Positions 45,819 through 54,379 of a DNA stretch of 64,000 nt are shown piece after piece (positions within the stretch are counted from its first letter, which is position 1; every line of letters starts with the position of its first letter). The notes under the pieces were generated by a model, which was given only the letters and a program-made list of their open reading frames with translations, was not told the DNA's origin and did not search any database. The translations under genes were made by a program, and so were the position numbers. Location: positions 1,163,501-1,227,500 of the forward strand of contig NZ_QFFF01000001.1 of assembly GCF_003129465.1 (NCBI RefSeq), read 5' to 3'. Origin of the DNA: Sphingosinicella humi (GTDB taxonomy: Bacteria > Pseudomonadota > Alphaproteobacteria > Sphingomonadales > Sphingomonadaceae).

Positions 45819-46754
45819 TTACCGCGCGTCGAACCGCTTAATGTCCGGTCCCAGGCGATTCCCCTCGACCTGGATCGAATCGCCGCTTTTGTCGGCGACG
45901 AAGCTGGTGCGGCGGTCGATGCCCGGCGCGATCGAGGCGATGTTGCCGGTGATGGAGAGACCGTCGGAGCTGTTCCCGGCGCCTTCCGGCGCGACCATGA
46001 TGAAGGCGCTGTAATTCTCCTTGTCCTGGCCCTGGACGAAGGTGTTGCCGGCGATCCTGCCCGTGGCACCATTCGGCAGGTCGATCATGTAGTTGGTCGA
46101 GCGCCCGCGCGTGTCGTCGAAGCTGGAATCCATGATCTCGACGCTTGGCGCCCGGCTCTTCACATAATGGCCGCCGGTGCCGCGTTCGAAGCGCGATCGG
46201 GTGACGATCAGCCGGCCATAATCGCCGATATAGATGGAATGGGAGCAGCCGTGCCCGTCCTCGCACCCGCCCAGGCCCGAGAAGGTCGATCGATCGATGC
46301 GGATCGCTCCGGACGGGTCGCTGGCGGACAAGATGCCCTGCTCGCTGTTGCGGAACAGCGTCTCGGAGACGCTGAGATCGCCTCGCTCGATACGGATGCC
46401 GGCACCGTTGCGGTCGGCGACACGCATGTTCTGGAAAGTGAGCCCCTCGACCCGCGCAGCCCGGCCGCCCAGCACCAGGGCCGCCTTGCCCTCGCAGATG
46501 CCGCCGTCGAACACGACGGTGCCCGGCTCGCGCGCCACATAGGCGACCGTTCCTGCCGCCTGCACCGCGCATTCGCGATAGGTGCCGGGCGCGATCAGGA
46601 TCGTCCCGCTGCCGCCGGCGATCGAATCAACCGCGTCCTGGAGACTTGGATAGCCGCGTCCCTGCTCCTGCACGACGAACGACGCCGTGGCGGGTTGGGC
46701 GACGGCCGTGCCGGCCAGAAGGGCGAGGGCGATCGGAGCGAGGACATGTCTCAT
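45819..46754 (-). CDS. Secreted right-handed parallel beta-helix protein
   Basis: 311 residues. Signal peptide (AVAQ), then a pectate-lyase-like beta-helix: YPSLQDAVDSIAGGSGTILIAPGTY and repeating short strands with Asn and Gly turns (ITGNIASI, IAGNTFVQG). Four Cys are in CAVQAAG, GGICEG and the GGCEDGHGCSH segment. No catalytic motif of pectate lyase is clear, so an enzyme role is open. ATG 46754; the frame continues upstream through the tRNA gene. Confidence 0.78.
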   Translation of the reverse strand: MRHVLAPIALALLAGTAVAQPATASFVVQEQGRGYPSLQDAVDSIAGGSGTILIAPGTYRECAVQAAGTVAYVAREPGTVVFDGGICEGKAALVLGGRAARVEGLTFQNMRVADRNGAGIRIERGDLSVSETLFRNSEQGILSASDPSGAIRIDRSTFSGLGGCEDGHGCSHSIYIGDYGRLIVTRSRFERGTGGHYVKSRAPSVEIMDSSFDDTRGRSTNYMIDLPNGATGRIAGNTFVQGQDKENYSAFIMVAPEGAGNSSDGLSITGNIASIAPGIDRRTSFVADKSGDSIQVEGNRLGPDIKRFDAR

Positions 46755-46884
46755 TCGTCTCGGGTGACTCACGCGAGCACGGGAGTCGATGGCGAATGAA
46801 GGTAAATGACGGCGCTGCCCCAAGGCGGGACGGATAGGGCAAAGGTTATGCGGAGCCCGTCTCGGAGCGCCACCCGGCGGATCG

Positions 46885-46921
46885 TTCGAGCAAATCGATC
46901 CCCTGGATCGATTTGCTCGAA
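46885..46921 (-). terminator. Perfect hairpin directly after tRNA-Pro
   Basis: TTCGAGCAAATCGATCC and GGATCGATTTGCTCGAA form a perfect 17-bp stem with a 3-base loop, starting 3 bp beyond the tRNA CCA end. No T-run follows, so it may be a processing or stability structure instead of a classical terminator. Confidence 0.5.
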
Positions 46922-46924
46922 TGA

Positions 46925-47001
46925 TGGTCGGGGCGACTGGATTCGAACCAGCGACCCCCACACCCCCAGTGTGATGCGCTACCAGGCTGCGCTACGCCCC
47001 G
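46925..47001 (-). tRNA. tRNA-Pro (anticodon GGG)
   Basis: 77 nt with encoded CCA. The acceptor stem CGGGGCG pairs with CGCCCCG; D-arm GCGCAGCCTGGTAGCGC, T-arm with GGTTCGAATCC; the anticodon stem TCACA/TGTGG closes the loop CTGGGGG, giving anticodon GGG at positions 34-36. Similar in layout to E. coli tRNA-Pro(GGG). Confidence 0.96.
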
Positions 47002-47077
47002 ACCAGAGGGGCGCATCTAGGATGCCGCGGCGTCCATGGCAAGCGCCGCCGACGCTCACCGGCACGACCGCTGCCGA

Positions 47078-47749
47078 TCAGATCGCGGGATAGCGTAGGC
47101 GACCGAGGAAGCGGCTGAGGCTGGGGAGGCGCTCGCGGCTGCCGCGCCAGCTCGCCTTGAACTTCTCGAAACGCATCACGTCGTCGATGCGGCGGTCGAG
47201 AAAGCCGCGAGTCTCGCGCAGATTCTCGCTGTCGTCGTCCAAATAGACGAGCATGGTCGACGTATAGAGGGCCGAAAGGATGCCGCGCTTGCTATAATGG
47301 TTGAAGTCGGTCGAGGTGTCGCCCGCGATGCGCCACATCCGATCGGCTGCGCGCCAGGCGAGCTTCGCGGCCGTCATCGCGTTTTGAGGCTGGGCGAGAA
47401 TGGCAAAGGCGCGGCGCAGCGCCTCCTTGTGCGGATGGACGACCTCGATGCGGTAGGTCACGAGATCGCGGATCCGCTCGCGAATCTTGAGCTTCGAGAT
47501 GCGCTCCAGCGGCCAGGCCTTGGCCATGGCGCGGTCGATCGCATCGAACCAGGCATCGATCATCTCCACCGCGCCGCCGGGGAAGCAGAGCTTCGCCCGC
47601 TCGGCCGGAATGCCAAGCTCGGCGGCGGCCATGGCCAGCGCCTGGTCGCTCCAGCCGTCGAAGGCGGCATGAGCGGGTATCAGAGGCGCCAGGGCGGCGC
47701 GCAGCTCGTCCAGGGTCATCTCGCCCGGGGGAATGGGGGCTTGGGTCAT
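47078..47749 (-). CDS. COQ9 family protein
   Basis: 223 residues. Mitochondrial/alphaproteobacterial COQ9 binds lipids and helps the ubiquinone hydroxylase COQ7. The sequence has a short N-terminal domain (HAAFDGWSDQALAMAAAELGI), the ISKLKIRERIRDLVTYRIE region, and RMWRIAGDTSTDFNHYSKRGILSALYTST, the strongly conserved COQ9 block near residues 132-160. ATG 47749 has GGAG upstream. Confidence 0.92.
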   Translation of the reverse strand: MTQAPIPPGEMTLDELRAALAPLIPAHAAFDGWSDQALAMAAAELGIPAERAKLCFPGGAVEMIDAWFDAIDRAMAKAWPLERISKLKIRERIRDLVTYRIEVVHPHKEALRRAFAILAQPQNAMTAAKLAWRAADRMWRIAGDTSTDFNHYSKRGILSALYTSTMLVYLDDDSENLRETRGFLDRRIDDVMRFEKFKASWRGSRERLPSLSRFLGRLRYPAI

Positions 47750-47801
47750 CCGGCGTCTCCGATCGCGCCCTACATGTGTCTCGGGACGCTGCGATACAAG
47801 T

Positions 47802-48698
47802 TCATTCCGCCTTCGACTCGCGCGCCGGCAGCCGGATCAGCACCAGGGCGACGCAGATGAGCAGAGCGCCGAACAGGTCGGTGGCGCTGAGGCGCTCGTC
47901 ATAGGCGAGCCAGCCGATCAGCGCCGTCACCGCCGGCTGGGTGAGCAGGGCAATGCCGACGATAACGGGGCTGAGGTGACCCATGGCGTAGACGAGCAGG
48001 CCCTGGCCGATCACTTGGCTGCTGATCGACAGGAAGACCAGCGGCGCCCAGTTTTCCGGCATCACCGTCTCTCCCAGCGCCAGGGCGAAGAGGAGCATGG
48101 GCAGTGCGGCCGTCGTCGTCGCCAGGGCGAGTACCTGCATCGGCCCCAGCCGCTTTCGCGCCCGATCGATCACCACCAGGTAGAGGAAATAGAAGAAGCC
48201 GGCGAGGATCGCGAACAGGTCTCCGGCAAAATGGCGCGGCGAAAGCTCGTAGCTGTTGCCCAGCATGAGGGCGGTTCCGACGACGGCGAGTGCGAAGGCG
48301 CCCGCCTGCATCGCCTTCGGCAGCGTCCGCATCATGATGAACCCGTAGAGGGCGAAGAGGAAGCTGGACGAATTGCCGAACAGGGTGGCGTTGGCGAGCT
48401 TGGTGCGCAGGATCCCGTAATGCCAGGCGGCGAGATCGGCGGCGAAGAACAGGCCGCCGAGGATGACCATCACGACGATGCCCCATTCCGGGCGGGCGCG
48501 GCGTCCGGGGCCGTGCCACGCCAGCACGAGCAGCAGCGGAACGGCGAGCGCCAGCCTCCAGAACCCCGCCGCCACAGGGCCGACGTCGGCGAGCCGGACC
48601 ATCCAGGGCCCCAGCGCCAGGAACAGGTTGGCGACGATCAGTGCCGCAAAGGCATGGCGCCCGGCACGGCTGGCGGAGGAGTCGGTCGGGTGGGGCAT
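47802..48698 (-). CDS. DMT-superfamily (EamA) transporter
   Basis: 298 residues with ten membrane segments and two EamA repeats. It differs from the transporter at 17926 in sequence. Typical features are the N-terminal LGPWMVRLAD, LANATLFGNSSSFLFALY and VVIDRARKRLG central loop. The substrate is unknown. It lies 38 bp after ribH on the same strand and may be transcribed with the riboflavin genes. Confidence 0.83.
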   Translation of the reverse strand: MPHPTDSSASRAGRHAFAALIVANLFLALGPWMVRLADVGPVAAGFWRLALAVPLLLVLAWHGPGRRARPEWGIVVMVILGGLFFAADLAAWHYGILRTKLANATLFGNSSSFLFALYGFIMMRTLPKAMQAGAFALAVVGTALMLGNSYELSPRHFAGDLFAILAGFFYFLYLVVIDRARKRLGPMQVLALATTTAALPMLLFALALGETVMPENWAPLVFLSISSQVIGQGLLVYAMGHLSPVIVGIALLTQPAVTALIGWLAYDERLSATDLFGALLICVALVLIRLPARESKAE

Positions 48699-48736
48699 GG
48701 CGATCAGGGGCCGCTAGGCCCCGCCCCTCGTCGCCG

Positions 48737-49159
48737 TCAAGCAATGGCTCGGAAATGGGCGCCGACGTTGATCATCACCAGCGCGGCGCGGGCGGCCTCC
48801 CCGCCCTTGTCCTTGTCGTCGGGGCGGGCGCGGGCCAGCGCCTGGGCCTCATCCTCGACCGTCAAGATGCCGTTGCCGATGGCGAGGCCGTCGAGGCTGA
48901 GCGCCATCAGTCCGCGCGCGCTTTCGCCGGCGACGATCTCGAAATGATATGTCTCGCCGCGAATGACCACCCCAAGGGCGACATAGCCGTCATAGCGGCC
49001 CGTCTCGGCGGCGCGCGCGATCGCGCCCGGCACTTCGAGCGCGCCTGGCACCGTCATCACCTCGACCTCATGGCCCCTCAGCGCCGCGCGGGCACCCTCG
49101 AGCAGGAAGTCGTTCAGATGATCGTAGAAGCGCGCCTCGACGATAAGGATCCGGGCCAT
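48737..49159 (-). CDS. ribH: 6,7-dimethyl-8-ribityllumazine synthase
   Basis: 140 residues. Joins the pyrimidine and the C4 unit in riboflavin synthesis. [32 protein letters not shown], the substrate loop [12 protein letters not shown] and [14 protein letters not shown] are typical. Starts 2 bp after the ribB stop, so it is coupled to that gene. Confidence 0.95.
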   Translation of the reverse strand: MARILIVEARFYDHLNDFLLEGARAALRGHEVEVMTVPGALEVPGAIARAAETGRYDGYVALGVVIRGETYHFEIVAGESARGLMALSLDGLAIGNGILTVEDEAQALARARPDDKDKGGEAARAALVMINVGAHFRAIA

Positions 49160-49161
49160 GC

Positions 49162-50448
49162 TCAGGCCTCGCCCGACGGGATCGGCCGCTCGCCGACGAT
49201 CGACAGGCCGTAGCCGTCAAGCGCCACCGGCGTATGGTGGGTGTTGGTGAGGAGAATCATCTCCTGCACCCCCAGCGCCGACAGGATCTGGGCGCCGACG
49301 CCATAGTCGCGGAGCTGCTCGGCGCCGCCGGCGCTCTTTCCCGCGCGGTGGTTGAGGGCGGTGGAAAGGGCGTTCGGCATCGGGCGGTTGATGACGACGA
49401 TCACGCCCGAGCCTTCCTCCCCGATGATCTTCATCGCGCCTTCGAGCAGGCCGCCGCGCTGTCCCGCCTCGGCAAAGGCGTCGGAGAAGAGGCTGAGCGC
49501 GTGCATGCGGACCAAAGTCGGCGTGTCGGGGTCGATATGGCCCTTGACCAACGCCACCTGCTCATTGCCGAGCGCCTTGTTGAGGAAGCTCTTCGCCGTC
49601 CAGGTCCCGCCCCAGCGGCTCTCGAACCGCGCCTCGGCAGTCTGCTCGACGAGATGGTCCTTCTTCAGGCGATAGGCGATGAGATCGCGGATCGTGCCGA
49701 TCTTGAGGCCGTGAAGCTGGGCGAAGGCGATAAGGTCGTCCATGCGGGCCATGGTGCCGTCCTCGCGCATGATCTCGCAGATCACGCCGGACGGGTTCAG
49801 CCCGGCGAGCCGCGCCACATCCACCGCAGCCTCGGTATGGCCGGCGCGGATCAGCACGCCGCCCTCCTTCGCCACCAGCGGGAAGACGTGGCCGGGCGTG
49901 ACGATATGCTCCGGACCCTTGGAGGCATCGATGGCCACCGAGATGGTGCGCGCGCGGTCGGCGGCGGAGATGCCGGTGGTGACACCGTCGCGCGCTTCGA
50001 TCGACGTCGTGAAAGCGGTTTCGTGCCGCGTGCCGTTGTGACGGCTCATCAGCCCGAGGCCGAGTTGCTCGACCCGCGCCTTCGACAGCGCCAGGCAGAT
50101 GAGACCGCGCCCATGCTTGGCCATGAAGTTGATGGCGTCCGGAGTCGCCATTTGCGCGGGGATGACGAGGTCGCCTTCATTCTCCCGGTCGTCGTCGTCG
50201 ACCAGGATGAACATGCGGCCGTTGCGCGCCTCATCGATGATCTGCTCCGGAGTCGCCATCACGCCCCGGCTGCCGCTGGCGAGGAACTTCTCCAGCTTCA
50301 CCAGCGTGTCGGCGGTGGGGTTCCAGTCGATATCGCCAAGCTTCCTCAGCGAGTTGGGATGAAGGCCGGCGGCGCGGGCGAGGCCGGCGCGCGACATCTC
50401 GCCGGATGTCACCAGTTCGCTCAGCCGATCGATCAATATCGTGCTCAT
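49162..50448 (-). CDS. ribB: DHBP synthase with N-terminal HTH and degenerate GTP cyclohydrolase II domain
   Basis: 428 residues in three parts. Residues 1-55 are helix-turn-helix-like ([34 protein letters not shown]). Residues ~66-265 are 3,4-dihydroxy-2-butanone-4-phosphate synthase with [11 protein letters not shown] and [22 protein letters not shown]. Residues ~275-428 resemble GTP cyclohydrolase II but lack its zinc cysteines: the region [15 protein letters not shown] has no Cys. The last part should therefore not open GTP, and another RibA is needed. RibB activity is well supported. Sphingomonad homologues of this design are familiar to me. Confidence 0.9.
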   Translation of the reverse strand: MSTILIDRLSELVTSGEMSRAGLARAAGLHPNSLRKLGDIDWNPTADTLVKLEKFLASGSRGVMATPEQIIDEARNGRMFILVDDDDRENEGDLVIPAQMATPDAINFMAKHGRGLICLALSKARVEQLGLGLMSRHNGTRHETAFTTSIEARDGVTTGISAADRARTISVAIDASKGPEHIVTPGHVFPLVAKEGGVLIRAGHTEAAVDVARLAGLNPSGVICEIMREDGTMARMDDLIAFAQLHGLKIGTIRDLIAYRLKKDHLVEQTAEARFESRWGGTWTAKSFLNKALGNEQVALVKGHIDPDTPTLVRMHALSLFSDAFAEAGQRGGLLEGAMKIIGEEGSGVIVVINRPMPNALSTALNHRAGKSAGGAEQLRDYGVGAQILSALGVQEMILLTNTHHTPVALDGYGLSIVGERPIPSGEA

Positions 50449-50491
50449 GGCGCGCCGCTATCACACCGAAATGTGAGACGCCAACGGAAAA

Positions 50492-51103
50492 TCACATCCG
50501 GCTGGCGCGGAGCTCCATCATCCTGCCGAGATAACGGGCGAGGATGTCGATCTCGATATTGACCTTGGCGCCTTCGCGCAGGCCACCCAGCGTGGTCTGC
50601 GCGGCTGTGTGAGGAATGATGTTGACGGTGAAGCGCGCCCCGTTGGAGAGATTCTCGACTTCGTTGACCGTCAGCGACACGCCGTCGATCGACACCGAAC
50701 CCTTGGCCGCGAGGTAGGGCGCGACTTCATCGCCGGCGATGAAAGTGATTCGGGTGGAGCCGCCCGCCTCCATGACCGAGTCGACCTCGCCGAGGCCATC
50801 GACATGGCCGGTGACGATATGGCCGCCCAGTTCGTCGCCGACCTTCAGCGCCCGCTCGAGATTGAGCGGCCGCCCTTCCGCCCACATGTCGGGCACCGTC
50901 CGGCTCAGCGTCTCGCCGGAAATGTCGACCGCGAACCAATTCTCGCCCTTGTCGACCACCGTCAGGCAGACGCCCGAACAGGCGATGGACGCGCCGAGAT
51001 CGACGTCCGCCATGTCATAGCCGCAGCCGATCCGGGCGCGCAGATCGCCGCGCGTCTCGACGGCCTCGATCCGGCCGATATCGGTGATGATCCCGGTAAA
51101 CAT
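50492..51103 (-). CDS. ribE: Riboflavin synthase alpha chain
   Basis: 203 residues with two homologous halves, each of the lumazine-binding type: MFTGIITDIGRI, SIACSGVCLTVV, and HIVTGHVDGLG, SIDGVSLTVNEV. It forms riboflavin from two lumazines. The MFTGII start is universal in the family, so ATG 51103 is secure. It shares one base with the ribD stop (TGATG). Confidence 0.95.
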   Translation of the reverse strand: MFTGIITDIGRIEAVETRGDLRARIGCGYDMADVDLGASIACSGVCLTVVDKGENWFAVDISGETLSRTVPDMWAEGRPLNLERALKVGDELGGHIVTGHVDGLGEVDSVMEAGGSTRITFIAGDEVAPYLAAKGSVSIDGVSLTVNEVENLSNGARFTVNIIPHTAAQTTLGGLREGAKVNIEIDILARYLGRMMELRASRM

Positions 51104-52053
51104 CAGTCGCGCTGCCGCTCGTAGACTTCGAGGCGGTCGATGCCAAGCGGGCGCGTGTCCGAAAGGGTCCATCGGCGGTGGGCGGCGGCGAGACTGTCGA
51201 GGCCGATATAGCCGAGCGCCGACTTGCCCTCGCCGATCAACAGCGGCGCGCGGTAGATGAGCATGCGGTCGATGAGGTCGGCGGTGAGGAAGGCCGAGGC
51301 CGCACCGGAGCCGCCCTCGACCAGCAGGTCGTTGACGTCGCTAAGAGTGTAGACGTCCTCCGGGCTCTGAAGGCGGGTCCAGCCTTCGATGGTCTCGCCG
51401 CGCGTCAGGATGGCGCGGCGGGGGGAGCGGTCCTCCAGTCCCGGCAGACGGACGTCGAGACGCGGCTTGTCCGCTTCATAGGTGCCGCGACCGACCAGGA
51501 TCATGTCGGAGCGGGCGCGAAGGCCGTGGACATGGGCGCGGGCGTCCTCGGCGGTGATCCAGCGGCTTTCGCCCGAGGCCAGCGCGATCTTGCCGTCAAT
51601 CGACAGGGCCAGCTTCAAGGTAATGAAGGGACGGCCCTGCCGCTGCCGCATGAGGAACCCTTCCAGCGAGCGCCCTGCCGTCGTCTCCTCCACGCCCGCA
51701 GTCACCGGGATTCCGGCCGACCGCAGCCGTTCGAGACCTCGCCCGTTCGTGCGGCGGTCCGGATCGCCGACCGCCACGACCGCGCGAGCTATGCCTGCTT
51801 CCGCCAGGGAGTCGGCGCAGGCGGGGCCGCGCTGGCTCTTATGGGCGCAGGGCTCGAGGGTGACATAGGCGGTCGCGCCCCGCGCTTCCGCTCCGGCCTC
51901 GGCCAGGGCGACCGCCTCGGCATGGGGGCGCCCGCCCGGCTGGGTCCAGCCGCGCCCGACAATACGCCCGTCCTTCACCAGCAGGCAGCCGACATGAGGA
52001 TTGGGCGCGGTCCGGCCCCGGCCGCGCTCGCCGAGCGAGACAGCCGCGGCCAT
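51103..52053 (-). CDS. ribD: Bifunctional riboflavin deaminase/reductase RibD
   Basis: 316 residues. The N-terminal deaminase has zinc motifs PHAEAVAL and EPCAHKSQRGPACAD; the C-terminal reductase has LKLALSIDGKIA, GESRWIT and LLVEGGSG. ATG 52053 is the only canonical start in the unit, although homologues continue a few residues upstream (SDDRRW in frame). That would need an unusual start codon inside the previous gene's end. First of the ribD-ribE-ribB-ribH run. Confidence 0.93.
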   Translation of the reverse strand: MAAAVSLGERGRGRTAPNPHVGCLLVKDGRIVGRGWTQPGGRPHAEAVALAEAGAEARGATAYVTLEPCAHKSQRGPACADSLAEAGIARAVVAVGDPDRRTNGRGLERLRSAGIPVTAGVEETTAGRSLEGFLMRQRQGRPFITLKLALSIDGKIALASGESRWITAEDARAHVHGLRARSDMILVGRGTYEADKPRLDVRLPGLEDRSPRRAILTRGETIEGWTRLQSPEDVYTLSDVNDLLVEGGSGAASAFLTADLIDRMLIYRAPLLIGEGKSALGYIGLDSLAAAHRRWTLSDTRPLGIDRLEVYERQRD

Positions 52054-52066
52054 CCAGCGCCTGTCG

Positions 52067-52384
52067 TCAGATGCCGAGCTGGCGCTCAAGCTCTTTGAAC
52101 TGCCGCTGCCGTTCGGCGGCAATCGCATCCTCCTGCGCCTGCCGCTCCTTCTGCGCCTCGATGATCTCGGCGTCGGTGCGGTTGGCGCTCCAGCTTTCGA
52201 CATAGATGAGCTGCTCGCCGGGCGCGATGTTGGTTTGCGCGTCATAATAGAAGCCGACCAGGATCACCCCCGGCATGACGATCGCCAGGACGGCGGCGAT
52301 CCACTGCACCTTGCTGCGTTCCTTCGCGAAGGCGCGCAGGTCCGCCCAGAGGACGCGTGGGGAGGCAGGACGCGGGAGCGACAT
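52067..52384 (-). CDS. Small single-membrane-span protein upstream of ribD
   Basis: 105 residues. A basic N-terminus, one membrane helix (WIAAVLAIVMPGVILVGFYY, residues ~28-47) and a charged C-terminal coiled-coil-like tail (AEIIEAQKERQAQEDAIAAE). Not assigned to any family I can name. Its stop lies 13 bp before the ribD start, so transcription with the rib genes is likely. ATG 52384 is used; a TTG three codons upstream is possible. Confidence 0.7.
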   Translation of the reverse strand: MSLPRPASPRVLWADLRAFAKERSKVQWIAAVLAIVMPGVILVGFYYDAQTNIAPGEQLIYVESWSANRTDAEIIEAQKERQAQEDAIAAERQRQFKELERQLGI

Positions 52385-52457
52385 GGCCGCCAAGATAGGG
52401 CCGGCGCCGCCGAAGCGCCAGCCCTGCCATGCAGCGCCTCCGCGAAGGGATCGGCGT

Positions 52458-53105
52458 TCAGCCGTTGAGCCGAAAGTGAACCGTCATCGTCTTGCGGCTT
52501 TCGATCGGCCGCCCGTCGACCGTCGCCGGCTCGAAGCGCCAATGGGCAAGCGCGTGGCGCTCGGTCGCGCGATAGAAGGCGTCGCTGGTCGCGCTGACCT
52601 TCTCCGCCGACTTCACCCGCCCGTCCGCGCCGATCAGCAGGCTGATGGTGACGGAGCCTTCGCGATCCAACCGGCGCTCCGAGGCAGGATAGGCCGGCTG
52701 CAACTCGCTCCGCCGATCGATTTGGGCCTCCTTGCGGACCGGCGGTGCCGGAGGCACGGGAAGGCTGGGCGGGTTGATGCCAGCGACCGGACCGGGCGGG
52801 ACGGGACGGGGCATCGGCGGTGGGGGCAATAGATTGTCGGAAAGGGGTGGCAGGGGCATCGGCGGCGGCACAATGTCGACGGTGCTCGGCGGCGCCTTGG
52901 GCGGCTCCGGCAGGGGCTCGGGATCGGGCGGCGGCGGCTCCTTTTGCGGCGCCACCCGAAAGATGTCGATGATGTCCGGCGGCCTCCGCTCGATGGGCGT
53001 CTTCGACAAGGCGAGCGCCGTCAGAGCGACCGCGTGAAGGGCGATGACGATTATGAGCCCGGTCGGGCTTCTCGGTGTCTGATTGAGGAACCCAGTGTCA
53101 GCCAT
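52458..53105 (-). CDS. tonB: TonB-family energy-transducing protein
   Basis: 215 residues. One N-terminal membrane helix (GLIIVIALHAVALTALALS), a long Pro-rich periplasmic spacer (PPPPDPEPLPEPPKAPP, PPPMPLPPL) and a C-terminal TonB domain: QPAYPASERRLDREGSVTI, VKSAEKVSATSDAFYRATERHALAHWRF and MTVHFRL. It couples proton motive force to outer membrane receptors. ATG 53105 has GGAGAG upstream. ExbB/ExbD are not adjacent. Confidence 0.9.
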   Translation of the reverse strand: MADTGFLNQTPRSPTGLIIVIALHAVALTALALSKTPIERRPPDIIDIFRVAPQKEPPPPDPEPLPEPPKAPPSTVDIVPPPMPLPPLSDNLLPPPPMPRPVPPGPVAGINPPSLPVPPAPPVRKEAQIDRRSELQPAYPASERRLDREGSVTISLLIGADGRVKSAEKVSATSDAFYRATERHALAHWRFEPATVDGRPIESRKTMTVHFRLNG

Positions 53106-53144
53106 ATCCACTCTCCATTCAGGCGCCGCTCTACGGCGGCTGGA

Positions 53145-53188
53145 GAGATGTTACAGCATCTCGTCATGTTATACCATACCGCCATGAC
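53145..53188. promoter_or_regulatory. Two inverted repeats upstream of tonB
   Basis: GAGATG-ttacag-CATCTC (53145-53162) and GTCATG-N14-CATGAC (53163-53188) lie side by side 40-83 bp before the tonB start. On the coding strand the second encloses TATAAC, a possible -10. A regulated promoter is plausible; the regulator is unknown and no Fur-box consensus was recognised. Confidence 0.4.
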
Positions 53189-53254
53189 GCGGCGAGAAGG
53201 ATCGGCCTGAGCCCGGGATGAAGCTGGGAACGCGACTGTTCGGTGCCCGCCCGT

Positions 53255-54334
53255 TCAGATCGGCAGGCCGAGTTGGGGTGGGGCCGCCTCCCGCTCCTCG
53301 AGGCCGGACAGAGTGAGGCCGAGCAGACGGATACCTTTCTCGGCGGGGAGCAGCATGCCCAGGAGGCTGGTGCCGATGGCGAGGAATTGCGCCTGATCTT
53401 CAACGCCGCCAGCGACCGAATGCGCGCGGGTGACGGTGCGGAAATCCTGGAATCTGGCTTTCAACGTCACGGTGCGGCCGCGGACCTCGGCGCGCTCGAC
53501 GCGCGTCCAGGCATAGCCGGCGATGCGCGCGAGCTCCGCCGTGAGGTCCTCCTCCGCGACAAGGTCGCTATCGAAGGTGCGTTCGGCGCCGACCGACTTG
53601 TAGGGGCGATTGGCCCGCACCGGACGGTCGTCCTCGCCGCGCGCCGCGCGATAATAATAAGCGCCCGAACGGCCAAAATTCGCCTCGAGCCAAGCCAGGC
53701 TCTGGGCGCGGAGATCGGCGCCCGTTTCGATTCCGAGCCTGGTCATCTTCGCGGCGGTGACGGGGCCGACGCCGTGAAAGCGCCTGACCGGCAGGGCGGC
53801 GACGAAGGCCGGGCCCTGGCGCGGGGTCACCACGCACAGGCCATCGGGCTTGTTCTGGTCGCTGGCGAGCTTGGCGAGGAACTTGTTGTAGGAGACGCCG
53901 GCCGACGCGGTGAGGCCGGTCTCCGAGCGGATGCGGGCCCGGATCTCCTCGGCAATGGTGGTGGCGACGCCGATGCCGCGCAGATCCTCCGTCACGTCAA
54001 GATAGGCCTCGTCGAGCGACAGCGGCTCGATATGCGGCGTATAGTCGGCGAAGATGCCCCGGATCTGGCGCGAAACCTCGCGATAGACGTCGAAGCGCGG
54101 CTTGACGAAAATGAGGTCGGGGCAGCGTCGCTTCGCCGTCGCCGAGGGCATGGCCGAGCGGACGCCGAAGACGCGCGCCTCGTAGCTCGCCGCCGCGACG
54201 ACGCCGCGGTGCATGCCGCCGACCGCGACCGGCTTCCCTCTGAGTGCCGGGTCGTCGCGCTGCTCCACCGACGCATAGAAGGCGTCCATGTCGACATGGA
54301 TGATCTTACGAACCGTTGGCTGCTCGTCGTTCAC
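53255..54334 (-). CDS. dinB: DNA polymerase IV (Y-family translesion polymerase)
   Basis: 359 residues. Catalytic carboxylates in HVDMDAFYASVE and PLSLDEAYLDVT, the FRFHGVGP-type HhH region (RRFHGVGPVTAAKM), and a little-finger domain ending in QLGLPI, a beta-clamp binding pattern (QL-L) like the end of E. coli Pol IV. Bypasses damaged bases at reduced fidelity. ATG 54334 begins MNDEQPTVRKIIHVDMD. Confidence 0.95.
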   Translation of the reverse strand: MNDEQPTVRKIIHVDMDAFYASVEQRDDPALRGKPVAVGGMHRGVVAAASYEARVFGVRSAMPSATAKRRCPDLIFVKPRFDVYREVSRQIRGIFADYTPHIEPLSLDEAYLDVTEDLRGIGVATTIAEEIRARIRSETGLTASAGVSYNKFLAKLASDQNKPDGLCVVTPRQGPAFVAALPVRRFHGVGPVTAAKMTRLGIETGADLRAQSLAWLEANFGRSGAYYYRAARGEDDRPVRANRPYKSVGAERTFDSDLVAEEDLTAELARIAGYAWTRVERAEVRGRTVTLKARFQDFRTVTRAHSVAGGVEDQAQFLAIGTSLLGMLLPAEKGIRLLGLTLSGLEEREAAPPQLGLPI

Positions 54335-54379
54335 CCTTTGTCTGTATCGCGCCGCGCCTTCCGGGGGAAGGCGACAGCC

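Noticed and set aside
46925-46961. N-terminal extension of the beta-helix protein through the tRNA gene
   Set aside because: The frame is simply open across tRNA-Pro; the signal peptide at 46754 marks the real start.
46885-47001. Possible phage or island attachment site at tRNA-Pro
   Set aside because: No integrase, no direct repeat of the tRNA 3' end and no foreign-looking genes nearby.
52385-52457. FMN riboswitch upstream of the ribD run
   Set aside because: The gap is only 73 bp and shows no recognisable RFN element sequence.
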